Source: an uncultured Clostridia bacterium (GTDB taxonomy: Bacteria > Bacillota > Clostridia > Christensenellales > Aristaeellaceae). From it: a stretch of DNA of 14,517 nucleotides. This document shows, in pieces, positions 7,007 to 14,517 of this stretch. The DNA is taken from NCBI GenBank assembly GCA_934631025.1, contig CAKTXR010000064.1, positions 1 to 14,517 on the forward strand, read 5' to 3'. The notes under the pieces were generated by a model. That model searched no databases. It was not told where the DNA came from and saw nothing but the letters and a program-made list of their open reading frames with translations. The translations under genes and the position numbers were made by a program. Positions within the stretch are counted from its first letter, which is position 1. Every line of letters begins with the position of its first letter.

Positions 7007-7035
7007 ATTATACGGGCGGCGCGCTGGCTTGTCAA
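7007..7035 (-). promoter_or_regulatory. Perfect consensus sigma-A promoter for the SGNH hydrolase
   Basis: On the minus strand TTGACA (7030-7035) and TATAAT (7007-7012) are both exact, separated by 17 bp. Transcription should start near 7000, with a leader of about 32 nt that includes the GGAGTG ribosome-binding site. Confidence 0.9.
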
Positions 7036-7085
7036 TAAGAGCGCGGCATTTCGACGGAAAAGTGCGCGTCATGTCGGAAAAAGAC

Positions 7086-8414
7086 TCATTTTCCGCGGGC
7101 ATGGAGCGCGCCGGTAATCCTTTCGACGCGGCAGTTTTCCAGCTCGACGTTGAGCGCGCCCTCATTGCGCACGACGCACTCCGTCTCCTGCGCATAGACG
7201 TTTTTGATTTGCAGCGCGCCCTGCGTGTCCTTGCAGAAGCTGAAAATCGCGTCGCGGCAAGCGCCCTCCTCGCAGAACACGCCGTCGATCAGGCAGGCGT
7301 TCAGCTCGGCGATGTTTTCGGTCGTAATGGCGTGACGCACGTCCCGACGGCAGTGCAGGTTCGTGATACGCAGATTCTCCAGCGCGCATCCGGCCAGGAT
7401 CGCGCGATGGGAGTTCGAGAACACGTTGGAAATGGATATGTTGGTCATTTCGCCGCGCACGCTCGTCCGCTCGCGGATGTACTCGGCGAGTATGGCGTGG
7501 CCGAGGAACACGCTGGTCTGCCATGCCTGCGCGGGCGATGTGTCCACCAGCGTATTGGCGCAGATATCGTGAACGCGCGTGCCGTCCGCGCAGAGCAGCC
7601 GCAGCTGTGCGCCGGAAAAGGCGCGCGTCATGACGTTCTTGATGATGACGTGATGAATGTCCCAGCCCTTTTCCGGCACGAAGAAGCGCGTCTCGCTGCG
7701 TCCCTTGAGCGCGGTCAGCGCCACGCTGTCGTCCTCGGTCTGGCCGGTGATGTTCTCGACGAGTATGTCAGAGCAGCCGCAGCGCAGATCAATGCCGTCG
7801 CCGTTCTTGATGTAGATGTCCTTGTAGTCGGTCGGCTCTTCGTCGATGCGCTCGCCGTTTGGGCCGGCGCTGGCGAAATCGGCCTCGAATTCGATGTTGC
7901 GGATCGTGCCGTGCGTGCAGTAGTAGTAGGTCATGCCCCACCAGCGCTGATGCCGCACCTTGAAGCCCTCGACGGTAAAGCCGCGCGTGTTGACGAACAA
8001 CAGCATGGTGTTGTTGATCAGCGTGTCGTCCTTTGTGTTCCATTCGTCGTGGCCGTTGAACACGCCGCCGTCCAGCAGCGCGCCGTTTTTGCCGATCAGG
8101 CGGATGTCGCGCTGCTCGTTTTCGAGCGAGCGAGCGCCTTCGTCGAAGGCCGATTCCGTGCGGAACATATTGCAATAGCAGCCCGTTTCCTGAATCATCG
8201 TACAGCCGTCCAGTATGACGGTGATATTGCTGGGCAGCAGGATCGATTCGCCGATGATCCATTCATAGCGTCCGGAACGCTGATTGTCGCGCGGAATGAC
8301 GACGGTGTTGCAGCCGCTCTTTATGGCGGCGCGGATGGCGCTGTTGATCGAACGGCTGTCGGTCGCGTCCATGATTTCGGGATCATTGGGCGTATAGTAA
8401 GGGCGGATTGACAT
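7086..8414 (-). CDS. Right-handed parallel beta-helix protein, GH28/pectinase-like
   Basis: 442 residues without signal peptide. It opens with YYTPNDPEIMDATDSRSINS and then TVVIPRDN, the usual entry to a pectin-lyase-like helix where residues are laid out as a list of conditions. Rungs follow, such as ILLPSNITVILDG (58-70), GFTVEGFKVRHQRWWGMTYY (145-164), DILVENITG (216-224) and MTNISISNVFSN (323-334). KNGDGIDLR (203-211, D206 and D209) and TEDDSVAL (226-233, D228 and D229) resemble the N-x-DGID and GDD-x-[VI]A acid-residue motifs of GH28 polygalacturonases. I do not find a clear GHG or RIK motif, so activity may differ. Being cytoplasmic, it would act on imported oligosaccharides. The start at 8414 fits AGAGG 9 nt upstream. 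It heads a leftward unit with the SGNH hydrolase. Fold is confident; a pectin substrate is inference. Confidence 0.78.
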   Translation of the reverse strand: MSIRPYYTPNDPEIMDATDSRSINSAIRAAIKSGCNTVVIPRDNQRSGRYEWIIGESILLPSNITVILDGCTMIQETGCYCNMFRTESAFDEGARSLENEQRDIRLIGKNGALLDGGVFNGHDEWNTKDDTLINNTMLLFVNTRGFTVEGFKVRHQRWWGMTYYYCTHGTIRNIEFEADFASAGPNGERIDEEPTDYKDIYIKNGDGIDLRCGCSDILVENITGQTEDDSVALTALKGRSETRFFVPEKGWDIHHVIIKNVMTRAFSGAQLRLLCADGTRVHDICANTLVDTSPAQAWQTSVFLGHAILAEYIRERTSVRGEMTNISISNVFSNSHRAILAGCALENLRITNLHCRRDVRHAITTENIAELNACLIDGVFCEEGACRDAIFSFCKDTQGALQIKNVYAQETECVVRNEGALNVELENCRVERITGALHARGK

Positions 8415-8455
8415 GGCATGGATCCTCTCTTCCGTTAAGCTTTCGGTTCTGCTTC

Positions 8456-8484
8456 AGTATAGCACGCCGTGCCGCCTCTGTCCA
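8456..8484 (-). promoter_or_regulatory. Promoter for the beta-helix gene
   Basis: On the minus strand TGGACA (8479-8484, 5 of 6) and TATACT (8456-8461, 5 of 6) are separated by 17 bp, with TG one base before the -10 (TGCTATACT). Transcription should start near 8449, about 35 nt before the ATG at 8414. Confidence 0.78.
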
Positions 8485-8487
8485 GAC

Positions 8488-8524
8488 AAAAACATCCGCC
8501 CGACTCATGCGAATCGGACGGATG
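8488..8524 (-). terminator. Rho-independent terminator of the glycolytic operon
   Basis: On the minus strand CGGATG (8519-8524) pairs with CATCCG (8493-8498); after one mismatch the stem extends by CCGA/TCGG. The hairpin is followed by TTTTT (8488-8492). It lies about 17 bp past the gpmI stop and ends just before the -35 of the next promoter. Confidence 0.85.
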
Positions 8525-8540
8525 AACGCTCTTTTCAGGA

Positions 8541-10060
8541 TTAGAACAGGCTCTCGCCGGTCATTTCCCTGGGCTGGGGCATACCCATCAGCTTGAGCAG
8601 GGTGGGGCAGAGGTCGCTCAGGCGGCCGCCCGTGCGCAGCTCGTGCTTGGGGCAGGCAGGATCGATCACGATGGCCGGCACCGGATTGGTGGTGTGGGGC
8701 GTGAAGGGCTCGCCGGTTTCATAGTTGATCATCTGGTCGGCGTTGCCGTGATCGGCGGTGACGATCGCCTTGCCGCCCTTGGCGACCAGCAGATCGACCA
8801 CGCGGCCCAGGCAGGTGTCGACCGCCTCAACCGCCTTGATCGCCGCGGACATAACGCCGGTGTGGCCGACCATGTCGCAGTTGGCAAAGTTGAGGATGAT
8901 CACGTCGTATTTGTCGGAATTGATCGCCTCGACGACCTTGTCGGTCACCTCATAGGCGCTCATTTCGGGCTTGAGATCGAAGGTGGGCACGTCGGGCGAC
9001 GGCACCAGAATGCGATCCTCGCCGGGGAACTGCTTTTCCTCGCCGCCATTGAAGAAGAACGTGACGTGCGCGTACTTCTGCGTCTCGGCGATGCGCAGCT
9101 GCGTCTTGCCGTTCACCGACAGATACTCGCCCATGGTCATGGTCAGGTGCTCCGGCGGATAGGCCACGGTGACGTTGGGCATGGACTCGTCGTACTGCGC
9201 CATGCAGACGTAATGCACCGGGAAGAAGCCGTGGCGGCGCTCAAAGCCCGTAAAGTCCGGATCGACGAACGCGCGGGTGATTTGACGGGCGCGGTCGGGG
9301 CGGAAGTTGAAGCAGACGATCGAGTCGTTCGCCTTGATCATTCCGTCCTTGTCGATGACGGTGGGCACGACGAACTCGTCGGTCACGCCCGCGGCGTAGG
9401 AATCCTCGATGGCCTTCACAGCGTCGTCGGCGTGGTTGCCCTCGCCGTATACCATCGCGGCATAGCCTTTTTCAACGCGATCCCAGGCCTTGTCGCGATC
9501 CATGGCATAGTAGCGGCCGCCCACGGAGGCCACCTTGCCCACGCCCAGCTCGTTCATCTTGTCCTGAACGGTCTTGACGAAGCCCGCGCCGGAGGTCACG
9601 GACACGTCGCGGCCGTCGAGCAGCGCGTGCAGATAGACCTTCGTAAGGCCGTTGCGCCTGGCCATTTCGAGCAGGCCCAGCAGGTGCTCGACGTGGCTGT
9701 GAACGCCGCCGTCGGACACCAGGCCGATGAGATGGAGCGCGGAATCGTGCTTCTTGCAGTTGTCCATCGCGTCCAGCAGCGCCTTGTTTTTGAAGAACTC
9801 GCCGTCCTCGATGTCCTTGGTAATCTTGACCAGCATCTGATAGACTATGCGGCCCGCGCCGATGTTGGTGTGGCCGACCTCGCTGTTGCCCATCTGACCG
9901 GCGGGCAGACCCACGTCGCGGCCGGAAGCAGCGATCTGAGTCCAGGAATACTCGGCCTTATAGCGGTCGATATTGGGGGTCCTGGCGGCGACGATGGCGT
10001 TCGACTTGGGGTCGTTTTTGCCGATGCCGAAGCCGTCGAGAATAATCAGCGCGTTGGTCA

Positions 10061-10061
<1 letters not shown>
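8541..10061 (-). CDS. gpmI: 2,3-bisphosphoglycerate-independent phosphoglycerate mutase
   Basis: 506 residues, the normal length. Interconverts 3- and 2-phosphoglycerate in the cytoplasm through a phosphoserine intermediate with two Mn ions. The nucleophile is S60 in GQMGNSEVGH. Metal ligands by family pattern are D9 (ILDGFG), D396 and H400 (NCDMVGH), D437 and H438 (TADHGN) and H456 (TPHTTNP). Substrate-site residues H121 (GGVHSHVEH), R151/D152 (DGRDV) and R183/R189 are also present. The ATG overlaps the tpiA stop by one base (TGATG), so it is translationally coupled to tpiA and is last in the leftward glycolytic cluster, just before a terminator. Everything needed for activity is present. 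Confidence 0.98.
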
Positions 10062-10807
<746 letters not shown>

Positions 10808-10831
10808 AGCGGTGTTCCTCCTGTAAAACGA

Positions 10832-11191
10832 TTATTTTTTGGATTTGTTGAGAATGCTGTGATACTCGGCGGAGGAGTATTTGAACGCCCCCAGCCGGTA
10901 GTAGAGCCAGATCAGGCCATAGCGCGCGCCGTAGATGAGCGCGATGGCGATCACAACGCCCGGCACCGCCTGAAACAGCGTCTTGACGGTCACGGACGTA
11001 TAGTAGACCAGCAGGGCGGTCAGCCCGAGCAGGAGCGGAAGCGCGCCGGCAAGAATGCGCAGTCCGGCGCTCCATTCCAGCTCGCAGCTGCGGCGGCATT
11101 GCTCGCAGGTATAGACGATCGGCTTGCTGACAGACCAGCTTTCGGTCAGTTTGGCCACCTGCTTGAAGGGCAGCTTGTGCTCGCAGTCCAT
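10832..11191 (-). CDS. Small cysteine-rich protein with two membrane segments (zinc-ribbon-like head)
   Basis: 119 residues from the ATG at 11191, chosen because GGAGG sits 8 nt upstream; the longer TTG frame from 11206 overlaps that site. The N-terminal head has C3-x-H5 and, 24 residues later, C29-x2-C32 plus C36, a spacing that could bind one zinc. Two hydrophobic stretches follow, about 43-64 and 75-98, then a short lysine-rich tail (LNKSKK). The layout recalls small Gram-positive membrane proteins with paired CxxC motifs about 20 residues apart (TIGR04104-type), but the first pair here is Cys-x-His. I do not know a function. It lies within the glycolytic cluster between pgk (75 bp away) and tpiA (24 bp away), so it is probably cotranscribed with them. 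Whether that means a role in glycolysis or only a hitch-hiking gene cannot be told from sequence. Confidence 0.75.
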   Translation of the reverse strand: MDCEHKLPFKQVAKLTESWSVSKPIVYTCEQCRRSCELEWSAGLRILAGALPLLLGLTALLVYYTSVTVKTLFQAVPGVVIAIALIYGARYGLIWLYYRLGAFKYSSAEYHSILNKSKK

Positions 11192-11218
11192 GGCGTTTTC
11201 CTCCAAACTGAGAACAGC

Positions 11219-11243
11219 GCGAGGCCGGTTTACGCGGCCTCGC
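11219..11243 (-). other. Stable intercistronic hairpin between pgk and the small membrane-protein gene
   Basis: GCGAGGCCG (11219-11227) and CGGCCTCGC (11235-11243) form a perfect 9-bp GC-rich stem around a 7-nt loop, 23 bp past the pgk stop. No T-run follows on the minus strand, so it is not a canonical terminator. It could slow 3' decay of pgk mRNA or reduce readthrough to lower expression downstream. Confidence 0.65.
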
Positions 11244-11266
11244 AGCAGTATTGAGACTGTCTGTGA

Positions 11267-12451
11267 TTACTTATCCAGCAGGCAGGCCACGCCGGGCAGC
11301 TCCTTGCCCTCGAGGAACTCGAGAGAAGCGCCGCCGCCGGTGGAGATGTGGGTCATCTTGTCGGCCAGACCCATCTGGGTGACGGCCGCCGCGGAATCGC
11401 CGCCGCCGATGATGGTCACAGCGTCAGACTTGGCCATGGCTTCGGCAATGGCCAGCGTGCCCTTGGCGAAGTTGGGCATCTCGAAGCAGCCCATCGGGCC
11501 GTTCCAGACGATGGTCTTGGCCTTGGCGATTTCGGCGGTGAAGATCTTGATGGTCTCCGGGCCGATGTCCAGGCCTTCGAAGCCGTCGGGGATGTTCTTG
11601 GAGTGCGCGGTGATGCGCTCGCAGTCGTTGGAGAACTCGCTGCCGCACTCGTTGTCGACCGGCAGGAAGAGCTTGACGCCCTTCTCCTCGGCTTCCTTCA
11701 TCAGATCGGCAGCCAGAGAGATGCGATCCTCGTCAACCAGCGAGTTGCCGACCTTGCCGCCCAGCGCGCGCTGGAAGGTGTAGGCCATGCCGCCGCCGAT
11801 GAGCAGCACGTCGACCTTGTTGAGCAGGTTGCGGATCACGCCGATCTTGTCCTTGACCTTGGCGCCGCCCAGGATGGCGACGAAGGGGCGGACGGGATTT
11901 TCGACGGCGTTGCCCAGGAAGTCTAGCTCCTTGCCGATCAGGAAGCCGGCGACGGCGGGCAGATAGGCGGCCACGCCGGCGGTGGAAGCATGGGCGCGGT
12001 GCACGGTGCCGAACGCGTCGGACACATAGATCTCGGCCAGAGAAGCCAGTTTCTTGGCGAACTCGGGATCATTGGCCTCTTCCTCGGGCATGAAGCGGAC
12101 GTTCTCCAGCATGACGGCCTCACCGCTCTTGACCTCGGCGGCCAGCTTCTGAGCGTCGGGGCCGACGACGTCCTTGGCCAGCTTCACTTCGAAGCCCAGC
12201 TTCTCGGACAGGCGCTTGGCGACGGGCGCGAGGGAGTAGTCCATGTTGAACTTGCCCTTCGGGCGGCCCAGATGGGAGCACAGGATGACGGCCGCGCCGT
12301 TGTCCAGCAGATATTTGATGGTCGGCAGAGCCGCGTTGATGCGGGTTTCATCGGTGATGTTCTTATCAGCGTCCAGCGGCACGTTGAAGTCGCAGCGGAC
12401 GAGAACCTTCTTGCCCTTGACGTCGATGTCCTTGACGGTTTTCTTGTTCAT
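11267..12451 (-). CDS. pgk: Phosphoglycerate kinase
   Basis: 394 residues, normal length. Transfers the acyl phosphate of 1,3-bisphosphoglycerate to ADP. N-domain substrate motifs: RCDFNVP (19-25), SHLGRPKG (59-66) and LENVRF (115-120, R119). C-domain nucleotide motifs: GGAKVKDKI (195-203), WNGPMG (316-321), GGGDS (349-353) and STGGGAS (370-376). TAAGGAGG 6-7 nt before the ATG is a near-perfect ribosome-binding site, fitting high expression. It has a promoter of its own at 12515-12543 and lies 171 bp behind cggR. The gapA gene usually found directly upstream in Firmicutes is absent. Confidence 0.98.
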   Translation of the reverse strand: MNKKTVKDIDVKGKKVLVRCDFNVPLDADKNITDETRINAALPTIKYLLDNGAAVILCSHLGRPKGKFNMDYSLAPVAKRLSEKLGFEVKLAKDVVGPDAQKLAAEVKSGEAVMLENVRFMPEEEANDPEFAKKLASLAEIYVSDAFGTVHRAHASTAGVAAYLPAVAGFLIGKELDFLGNAVENPVRPFVAILGGAKVKDKIGVIRNLLNKVDVLLIGGGMAYTFQRALGGKVGNSLVDEDRISLAADLMKEAEEKGVKLFLPVDNECGSEFSNDCERITAHSKNIPDGFEGLDIGPETIKIFTAEIAKAKTIVWNGPMGCFEMPNFAKGTLAIAEAMAKSDAVTIIGGGDSAAAVTQMGLADKMTHISTGGGASLEFLEGKELPGVACLLDK

Positions 12452-12479
12452 GAGTCATCCTCCTTAGAAAAGATATTGA

Positions 12480-12500
12480 TGAAGCATTTCAATGCGTTCA
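12480..12500 (-). other. Stem-loop in the pgk 5' leader
   Basis: On the minus strand TGAA-c-GCAT-tgaa-ATGC-TTCA folds into an 8-bp stem with one bulged C and a TGAA tetraloop. It starts about 8 nt after the predicted transcription start and ends 28 nt before the ATG, clear of the ribosome-binding site. Such 5' hairpins can protect mRNA, but no function is shown here. Confidence 0.4.
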
Positions 12501-12514
12501 GCCGTTACAGGTCT

Positions 12515-12543
12515 ATCATACCACAGTTTTCCGGCCGCGGCAA
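12515..12543 (-). promoter_or_regulatory. Extended -10 promoter for pgk and the downstream glycolytic genes
   Basis: On the minus strand TATGAT (12515-12520, 5 of 6) is preceded by TGG, an extended -10; the -35 TTGCCG (12538-12543, 4 of 6) is 17 bp upstream. Transcription should start near 12508, with a leader of about 57 nt. No CggR-like half-site is visible at this promoter. Confidence 0.7.
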
Positions 12544-12622
12544 AGCCTTTTTGTGAATCTTTATGAGAAAAAGCTGTATTTTCTTCAAAATTCACTCAAA
12601 AGCCATGATTCGTGCGTCTAAC

Positions 12623-13648
12623 TTAGAGCAGCGAGAGAATCTCCCGCGCCGCGCCCTCGTCGAGCACGAGCAGCTCGTGATGGTGATGCCGCATGACCGC
12701 CAGCACGGCGCGCGCCTTCACGCGCCCCACGGCGATGGCGACAATGTGCGGCACCTGGCGCAGCTCCTCGCCGTTCAGGCCGATTTCGCTGGCCTCGTAG
12801 ACCAGCCGTCCAGCCGCGTCGAAGTAGTTGCCCACGGCCTCGCCGACCGCGCCGCGGCTGAGGATGCTGTTGATCTCGGCCTCGGGCAGCGAGCGGTTGT
12901 GCGCCATGACCTCTGCCCGGCCGATGCCGTAGAGCAGCACGTCGGTGTGATGCAGCGCGCGGATCGGCTCGCTCACCTCGGGCAGCTTGAGCAGCGCCTG
13001 AAGCGCGTCCTGCGAGACGGAATCGGGCACATGCAGAAGCGAATGCCGGCCGCCCAGCGCGTGGGCGATCTCGGCCGCCAGCGTGCCGGCCTGCGTTTCC
13101 ACCGCCATGCCCATGCCGCCGCGTGCAGGCAGCACATGAACGTCCAGCGGATGAACGCCGCGCGGCATGGCTCCGGCCACAGCCGCGACGCTCGTGCCGC
13201 CGGAGACGGTGAGCGTCATGCCGTTCTTGAGCAGCGCGATGAGGTGGCGGGCGGCGGCGCGTCCGGCCTCGCGCAGCACGTCGGGATCGGAATCGGCGTC
13301 CCCGGCCACGATGCACACGCGCCCCACGTTCAGCGCGCGGGAGAGCGAGCGCTCCAGCGAGGTGATGCCGTTCATGGTCTGCGTCAGCTCGCGCAGCGAG
13401 GGCAGGAAGGCCACGCCCTTTTCGGAGACCGACATGCCCGACTGGCCGATGGCCAGATAGCCGTCGTCCTTTAACGCGTCGCAGATCGAGCGCACCTCGC
13501 GTTCGGGAACCTTCAGCCGCTGGGACAGCGCGCGCCGTCCGACCGGCTGAAGCGCGGAGATCCTCTCCAGCACCGTGGCGCGCAGCCGGAGACTCTCCAT
13601 CAGATCGGGCGCGAGATGGTACAGGCAGGAAAGCGTTTCGTTATCCAT
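12623..13648 (-). CDS. cggR: Central glycolytic genes regulator, SorC family repressor
   Basis: 341 residues, the length of Bacillus CggR. An N-terminal winged helix-turn-helix (about 25-75, with GRRALSQRLKVPEREVRSIC) is followed by the SorC sugar-phosphate domain. The latter shows VSGGTSVAAVA (148-158), PARGGMG (174-180), GAVGEAVGNYFD (266-277) and a conserved end LVLDEGAAREIL. Family members bind as tetramers to a direct-repeat operator and are released by fructose-1,6-bisphosphate. Its own promoter region carries three half-sites of that type, so autoregulation is likely. GAGGGG lies only about 4 nt from the ATG, a little close. It precedes pgk, but gapA, its normal partner and target, is not in the window. 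Confidence 0.93.
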   Translation of the reverse strand: MDNETLSCLYHLAPDLMESLRLRATVLERISALQPVGRRALSQRLKVPEREVRSICDALKDDGYLAIGQSGMSVSEKGVAFLPSLRELTQTMNGITSLERSLSRALNVGRVCIVAGDADSDPDVLREAGRAAARHLIALLKNGMTLTVSGGTSVAAVAGAMPRGVHPLDVHVLPARGGMGMAVETQAGTLAAEIAHALGGRHSLLHVPDSVSQDALQALLKLPEVSEPIRALHHTDVLLYGIGRAEVMAHNRSLPEAEINSILSRGAVGEAVGNYFDAAGRLVYEASEIGLNGEELRQVPHIVAIAVGRVKARAVLAVMRHHHHELLVLDEGAAREILSLL

Positions 13649-13662
13649 AATCCCCTCGTGCG

Positions 13663-13697
13663 GGCACTGTTCGTCCCGCTTGTCATATTGTGTCCCA
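13663..13697 (-). promoter_or_regulatory. Candidate CggR operator, paired half-sites after the cggR start of transcription
   Basis: Minus strand: TGGGAC-N6-TGAC (13697-13682), then 3 nt, then CGGGAC-N6-TGCC (13678-13663). The known Bacillus subtilis operator, as I recall it, is CGGGAC-N6-TGTC-N4-CGGGAC-N6-TGTC. The spacing here is one base shorter (half-site period 19 instead of 20). It begins about 3 bp after the predicted transcription start, which suits repression by blocking elongation. Confidence 0.75.
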
Positions 13698-13733
13698 ACA
13701 ACTGCTATTCTAGCACAGATCGTTCCGCTTGTC
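13664..13733 (-). repeat. Imperfect 21-bp direct repeat carrying an additional CggR-like half-site
   Basis: Minus-strand 13733-13713 and 13684-13664 share 18 of 21 bases, with common core GACAAGCGG, then ACGA and GTGC. The upstream copy fills the -35/-10 spacer of the cggR promoter and contains CGGAAC-N6-TGCT (13727-13712), a third half-site of the same pattern. The copies are 49 bp apart. Confidence 0.75.
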
Positions 13734-13735
13734 GA
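13707..13735 (-). promoter_or_regulatory. cggR promoter
   Basis: On the minus strand TCGACA (13730-13735, 5 of 6) and TAGAAT (13707-13712, 5 of 6) are 17 bp apart, with TG one base before the -10. Transcription should start near 13700. One CggR-like half-site lies in the spacer and two follow the start. Confidence 0.8.
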
Positions 13736-13798
13736 GAGGAAATTCGCCGCCGAGTGTAAATAATTGGCGCAGCCGCTCCGCGCTTAACGCGGATGTGG

Positions 13799-13804
13799 TA
13801 TTAT
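13799..13804 (+). promoter_or_regulatory. Possible extended -10 for the ECF transporter operon
   Basis: TGTGGTATTAT ends in a -10-like TATTAT (5 of 6) with TG one base upstream. No good -35 is present at 16-18 bp, so this would rely on the extended -10. Transcription would start near 13811, with a short leader of about 26 nt. Confidence 0.45.
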
Positions 13805-13836
13805 ATATCGAAAGCAAAGCCGTGGAGGAAGAAGCC

Positions 13837-14508
<672 letters not shown>

Positions 14509-14517
14509 CCATCGGAC

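Noticed and set aside
7075..7095. AT-rich hairpin CGGAAAA...TTTTCCG over the stop codon of the beta-helix gene, as a terminator.
   Set aside because: Weak stem, overlaps the coding end and is not followed by a U-run. Readthrough into the SGNH gene remains possible.
5814..8411. An 865-codon open frame on the plus strand.
   Set aside because: It lies antisense to the beta-helix and SGNH genes, whose motifs, ribosome-binding sites and promoters are clear. Its translation is rich in Ala, Val, Arg and His without domain motifs, as expected for a GC-rich shadow frame.
12555..12593. Long imperfect hairpin between cggR and pgk as a terminator.
   Set aside because: Almost only A-U pairs with several mismatches and no U-tract after it.

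Overview
The window looks like a chromosomal segment of a GC-rich, strictly anaerobic Firmicute, probably class Clostridia. Four things suggest this: an oxygen-sensitive glycyl radical enzyme with its activase, a CggR/SorC-type repressor of glycolysis with Bacillus-like operator half-sites, strong GGAGG ribosome-binding sites, and sigma-A type promoters with 16-17 bp spacers. The gut Christensenellales would fit, but that is a guess. Most genes are GC-rich; one islet at about 5230-5810 is visibly AT-richer. I see no rRNA, tRNA, CRISPR array or insertion sequence.

Region 1 (1-5210) is a divergent metabolic locus. Leftward run a mannonate-dehydratase-like enzyme and a beta-propeller lactonase (cut by the window edge). 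Rightward run a 682-residue glycyl radical enzyme of a branch I cannot name and its radical-SAM activase, overlapping by ATGA and closed by a strong terminator. The two units share a 299-bp intergenic region with two facing promoters, a palindrome that could be an operator, and a leader with an inverted repeat. The setting suggests radical chemistry on a sugar acid, polyol or related compound; the substrate is unknown.

Region 2 (5211-5810) is the AT-rich islet. It holds what looks like a decayed C-terminal fragment of a polymorphic or prophage toxin (Ntox50-like) overlapping a small, probably intact 68-residue partner gene.

Region 3 (5841-8484, leftward) encodes a parallel beta-helix (GH28/pectinase-like) protein and an SGNH esterase-like protein. 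Both lack a signal peptide and fit intracellular processing of plant-polysaccharide oligomers. Each has its own promoter.

Region 4 (8488-13735, leftward) is the lower-glycolysis cluster cggR, pgk, a small two-TM cysteine-rich membrane protein, tpiA and gpmI. gapA, usual between cggR and pgk in Firmicutes, is absent. Three CggR-like half-sites overlap and follow the cggR promoter.

Region 5 (13799-14517, rightward) begins an ECF transporter operon: an EcfA-type ATPase whose C-terminal part appears shortened by an internal in-frame deletion, then the first codons of a next gene.
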